Assembly (NCBI GenBank): GCA_030834765.1
Contig: JAUQXG010000012.1
Span: 1-7,727 of the forward strand
DNA: 7,727 nucleotides
Direction of reading: 5' to 3'
Origin: Lutispora sp.
Lineage (GTDB): Bacteria > Bacillota > Clostridia > Lutisporales > Lutisporaceae
The notes beneath the pieces are model-generated. The model worked only from the letters and a program-made list of their open reading frames with translations, had not been told where the DNA came from and made no database searches. This document shows positions 4,776 through 7,727 of the stretch, in pieces (within the stretch, counting starts at the first letter, position 1; each line of letters opens with the position of its first letter). Position numbers and translations under genes: made by a program.

Positions 4776-7085
4776 CTATTCTACACTCTTTAAAGACTCA
4801 AGCATATCGATATTTTGCATTTTTTTAGCTACGATGCTATTGATAATCAACGCAAAAATTACTGTAATGATCAATGATAAAGCTACAGTAACGAATGATA
4901 CATGACTGATCAAATCCATCTGGTCATTCAAGCCTCCTGCCACGATGTCAGCCAGTAATTTACCCACTGGTATACCGAAAAATAATCCCAATATGACGGA
5001 AAGAATATTTTCTGTAAGCACCAGGGAATGAATTTCATTTTGATAAAATCCCAAAACCTGCAAAGTAGTAAGGTCGCGTATTCTTTCGGAAAAATTCAAA
5101 ATGCTACTATTATAAAGAACAACAAATGCTAAAATACCTCCCATTATAATCAGCATTACCCCTGCAATGTAAACGATTCTTGTAGTGGATTGAATATCTG
5201 CAATCTGAGTGCTCCTGTCCACATATTCGTCTACATAATCTCCATTTAGAAAAGTCTTGTCCGGCCCATGGTTCCACTTTACAAGGACTGCAGTAGGTTT
5301 AAAGGTCTCTCCAATAGATTCAAAGTAGGTATCCGTCATATACATACCCTGGCCAGCGGCTATATATACAATCTGTCTTAGGGGCACTTTTATATAGCTT
5401 TTGTCTGTTCGCTTTAGTTCTATGTTGTCTCCTAACTTAACATTCAGAGTCTGTGCAAGCTTTCTTGTCATAGAAATGCCATTGTTGGGCAGCAGCACAG
5501 GATTGCCGTCAGTATCTGTAAGATGGATAAGAGGGCTTTCTTGTGGACTAACCGTCAGTAATTTCATTTTTCGCTCTCCATTAGGAGAGATGATTTCAAC
5601 TGCACTCTCTTCCAGCTGCTGAACAGTCCCATCCAGCATCATGTTATGCACCAAGCGGGAATCTGCTTTGCTGTCTAGGAGGATTTTCTGATCGTATGTG
5701 TAGGTAACATTGTAAGTCTGTAAGGCAATTCCATCGATCATATTACTTATGGTGAATGCTGCTACAATGAGCGCTGTACAGCCTGTAATTCCAAGCACAC
5801 TCATAATCAGGCGCATTTTATTTCTTAATGTATTCCGTGCAATTAGTTTGCGGCTGAATCTCATTCTGTTCCAAATTTTCGGTAAATATTCGAGGAATAT
5901 GTGACTACCTTCCTTTGGCGGCTTATCCCTTAGAAGCATTGAAGGGGAATCTACCTGCAGCTTAAGGCAAGCATAAAGCGAAACACCTCCAGTACAAAGA
6001 AGAATCAAAATCAGGCTGATGATAAAATTACTATAGTTTACTGAAATACTATAGTTGATGAAATTTAATTTAAGGGAGGGGATTAATATTCTGCCGAAAA
6101 TGTTAGGACCTATAATGAGCCCTAGAAAAGCCCCAAGCAGTCCTATATATACACCATAGGAGGTATAATGCCACAAAATGCTTCCTTTTCTGTATCCAAG
6201 GGCTTTTAATATACCAATCTGGCCTCGCTGGTTTTCCACCAACCTTAGCATTGTACTTTGCGTTATCAAGGCGGTTACAAGGAAAAACATGAGAGAGAAT
6301 ACGGCAGCAAGGATTTTGAACTGCTGAATATTTGTGTTAATATTGCTGACACTGCTATGGTCGCCTCTGGCAACAATCCCGATCAAATTATCACCGATGG
6401 CTTTATCAATCTGGGCTTCTATCTGTGTAATATCAGCATCGGTGGACAGCTTAATGCTTATTTGGTTATAGATCTTTTGTCCGTAGATGCTCTTTAGCAT
6501 GTTTTCGTTTATAATAATAAAGCCGTATTTTTTAGGATTCGGAAATGTATCCGTTGTACCCTTTACAGAATAAATATGTTCACTGCTTAAAGCCAGTCCT
6601 TTGATGGGAAAACGAATCCATTTATTATTTATTTTCAATGCAATATTATCATCTATTTTTAATCCATGAGCTCTTGCAAAGAATTCATCCAGTATTGCTC
6701 CGCCGCTACTTGAAAGACTGCCTTCCAGAAGCTCTGGCTGATCCAAGGTGCTTTTGTTGGAAACAGCATAAACCCGTAGGGTAGGGCTGCCTTCTAAATT
6801 GGATAAGGCATTTAGTGCAAAACGCTTTTCTGCCTTTTCTACACCCTTGATTTTGGAAATACTCCATAGCTCTTTTTCTGTGGGGTTGACTACATTAACC
6901 CACATATCTGAAATATTGGTAGCAGCATATATTGTACTGGAATGGTTATCAATTGTTTTCCAGATGCAGTCGATGCCAGTGACGATGCTTACTGCAAGGG
7001 TAGCCATAATCAAAATAGAAATAAACTGAGCTTTTGATTTTTTCATATCCCGTAGAGATTTTATAAGGAGTGCTTTTATTACCAT
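4776..7085 (-). CDS. FtsX-family ABC transporter permease, two fused FtsX modules
   Basis: This 769-aa membrane protein is the transmembrane subunit of the exporter. Eight hydrophobic helices are visible at about 18-40, 255-277, 308-330, 351-373, 424-447, 636-659, 687-709 and 730-752. They form two units of four, each with one large extracytoplasmic domain after its first helix (about 41-254 and 448-635), the MacB-PCD/FtsX layout. Each unit has the FtsX-type cytoplasmic coupling segment after its second helix: E-N-Q-R-G-Q-I-G-I-L-K-A-L-G-Y (284-298) and E-R-I-R-D-L-T-T-L-Q-V-L-G-F (667-680). Such permeases work by mechanotransmission across the membrane rather than by forming a channel. The start codon overlaps the end of the ATPase gene by 7 bp (ATGGTAA), with an AGAGGA site inside that gene. 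It is not BceB-like, since that family has ten helices. The transported compound is unknown. Confidence 0.94.
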   Translation of the reverse strand: MVIKALLIKSLRDMKKSKAQFISILIMATLAVSIVTGIDCIWKTIDNHSSTIYAATNISDMWVNVVNPTEKELWSISKIKGVEKAEKRFALNALSNLEGSPTLRVYAVSNKSTLDQPELLEGSLSSSGGAILDEFFARAHGLKIDDNIALKINNKWIRFPIKGLALSSEHIYSVKGTTDTFPNPKKYGFIIINENMLKSIYGQKIYNQISIKLSTDADITQIEAQIDKAIGDNLIGIVARGDHSSVSNINTNIQQFKILAAVFSLMFFLVTALITQSTMLRLVENQRGQIGILKALGYRKGSILWHYTSYGVYIGLLGAFLGLIIGPNIFGRILIPSLKLNFINYSISVNYSNFIISLILILLCTGGVSLYACLKLQVDSPSMLLRDKPPKEGSHIFLEYLPKIWNRMRFSRKLIARNTLRNKMRLIMSVLGITGCTALIVAAFTISNMIDGIALQTYNVTYTYDQKILLDSKADSRLVHNMMLDGTVQQLEESAVEIISPNGERKMKLLTVSPQESPLIHLTDTDGNPVLLPNNGISMTRKLAQTLNVKLGDNIELKRTDKSYIKVPLRQIVYIAAGQGMYMTDTYFESIGETFKPTAVLVKWNHGPDKTFLNGDYVDEYVDRSTQIADIQSTTRIVYIAGVMLIIMGGILAFVVLYNSSILNFSERIRDLTTLQVLGFYQNEIHSLVLTENILSVILGLFFGIPVGKLLADIVAGGLNDQMDLISHVSFVTVALSLIITVIFALIINSIVAKKMQNIDMLESLKSVE

Positions 7086-7727
7086 ATTATTTCCTCTGCA
7101 TTTTGGGGATTATCATTGTATTTAATTTCAAAGATTTTACCATCTTTCATATGTATCACGGTATCTGCCATCTCTGCAATCAGAATATTATGAGTAACAA
7201 TAATGACGGTTTTCCCCATATCACAGGCTGCATTCTGGATTAGTTTGAGGACCATGCGACCAGTGCCTGAATCAAGTGCTCCAGTGGGCTCGTCACATAA
7301 TACAATTTGTGGATTTTTTGCCAAGGCTCTTGCGATAGAAACCCTTTGCTGTTCTCCACCGGATATTTGGCTGGGGAAGTTATCCATTCTGTTTTGAAGG
7401 CCCACTTTAGTCAGCATTTCTTTTGAATCCAATGGATCTCTGCATATTTCCTTAGCTAGCTGTACATTTTCCAACACTGTTAAATTGGGCACCAGATTAT
7501 AAAACTGAAAAACAAAGCCTATTTTATTTCTTCTGTAGGTTGTAAGTTCATGCTCTGTCATTACAGAAACTTCTTGATTGTCTACAATAATCCGGCCTTT
7601 TGTAGGGGAATCCATACCACCCAGTAAATTGAGCACAGTTGTTTTGCCAGCGCCGCTTTGTCCCAATACTACATTGACGGTCCCTTTTTTTATGCCAAAA
7701 CTGATGCCGTCAACTGCTTTGATGCTG
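7079..7727 (-). CDS. ABC transporter ATP-binding subunit, MacB/LolD type (N-terminus beyond window)
   Basis: 215 residues are visible and the frame is open to the right edge (first codon 7726-7724), so about 10-20 N-terminal residues are missing. It powers the permease encoded next. Visible motifs, numbered from the first visible residue, are the strand IKAVDGISF, Walker A G-Q-S-G-A-G-K-T-T (22-30), the Q-loop in FVFQFYNLVPNLTVLENV (Q74), signature I-S-G-G-E-Q-Q (121-127), Walker B I-V-L-C-D-E (141-146), D-loop ALD (150-152) and the H-loop in IIVTHN (H179). The YNLVPNLTVLENV segment is characteristic of the LolD/MacB/FtsE group that pairs with FtsX-type permeases. All catalytic residues are present. 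Its stop overlaps the permease start. The operon promoter and any regulator site lie to the right of the window. Confidence 0.96.
   Translation of the reverse strand, partial: SIKAVDGISFGIKKGTVNVVLGQSGAGKTTVLNLLGGMDSPTKGRIIVDNQEVSVMTEHELTTYRRNKIGFVFQFYNLVPNLTVLENVQLAKEICRDPLDSKEMLTKVGLQNRMDNFPSQISGGEQQRVSIARALAKNPQIVLCDEPTGALDSGTGRMVLKLIQNAACDMGKTVIIVTHNILIAEMADTVIHMKDGKIFEIKYNDNPQNAEEIIW

Noticed and set aside
6258..6497. 79-aa plus-strand open frame within the permease gene
   Set aside because: It is antisense to conserved permease sequence and resembles no known family.
4776..7085. Permease as BceB-type peptide-sensing transporter
   Set aside because: It has eight predicted helices in two equal FtsX units and a partner adaptor protein, whereas BceB has ten helices and no adaptor.

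Overview
The window looks like chromosome of a low-GC Gram-positive anaerobe, most likely a clostridium (Bacillota). The grounds are AT-rich codon use, strong AGGTGG/GGAGG ribosome binding sites, the order rnr-smpB-ssrA, a tmRNA tag of the clostridial type (encoded ANDNFVLAA), and a FtsX-type ABC exporter with a membrane-anchored adaptor and a linked OmpR-type two-component system. I cannot name the species.

Left part, plus strand (1-1221): the 3' end of rnr (RNase R, S1 domain), then a near-perfect extended promoter, smpB, and only 10 nt later a complete one-piece tmRNA gene (ssrA, 827-1174), closed by a strong hairpin terminator. These three genes belong to one process. tmRNA with SmpB rescues stalled ribosomes and tags the unfinished protein, and RNase R is known to degrade the non-stop mRNA.

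Right part, minus strand (1223-7727), convergent with the above. In transcription order: an ABC ATPase (5' end beyond the window), an 8-helix FtsX-type permease of 769 aa, a membrane fusion (HlyD/MacA/YknX-like) adaptor, then after an 81-bp gap a response regulator and a sensor histidine kinase that overlap by 11 bp, and finally a truncated LAGLIDADG homing endonuclease gene against the ssrA terminator. The ATPase, permease and adaptor form a MacAB/YknXYZ-like tripartite exporter, probably for a peptide or an envelope-active compound. The two-component system probably senses the same stress and controls the operon. Substrate and signal cannot be read from the sequence.

Most of the window is recognisable biology; I do not see a wholly new system. 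The points most worth a second look are the endonuclease remnant beside ssrA, a sharp shift in codon use and GC inside smpB near position 661, helically phased repeats before the response regulator gene, and an adaptor hairpin tip that resembles the TolC-docking motif although the organism appears to have no outer membrane.
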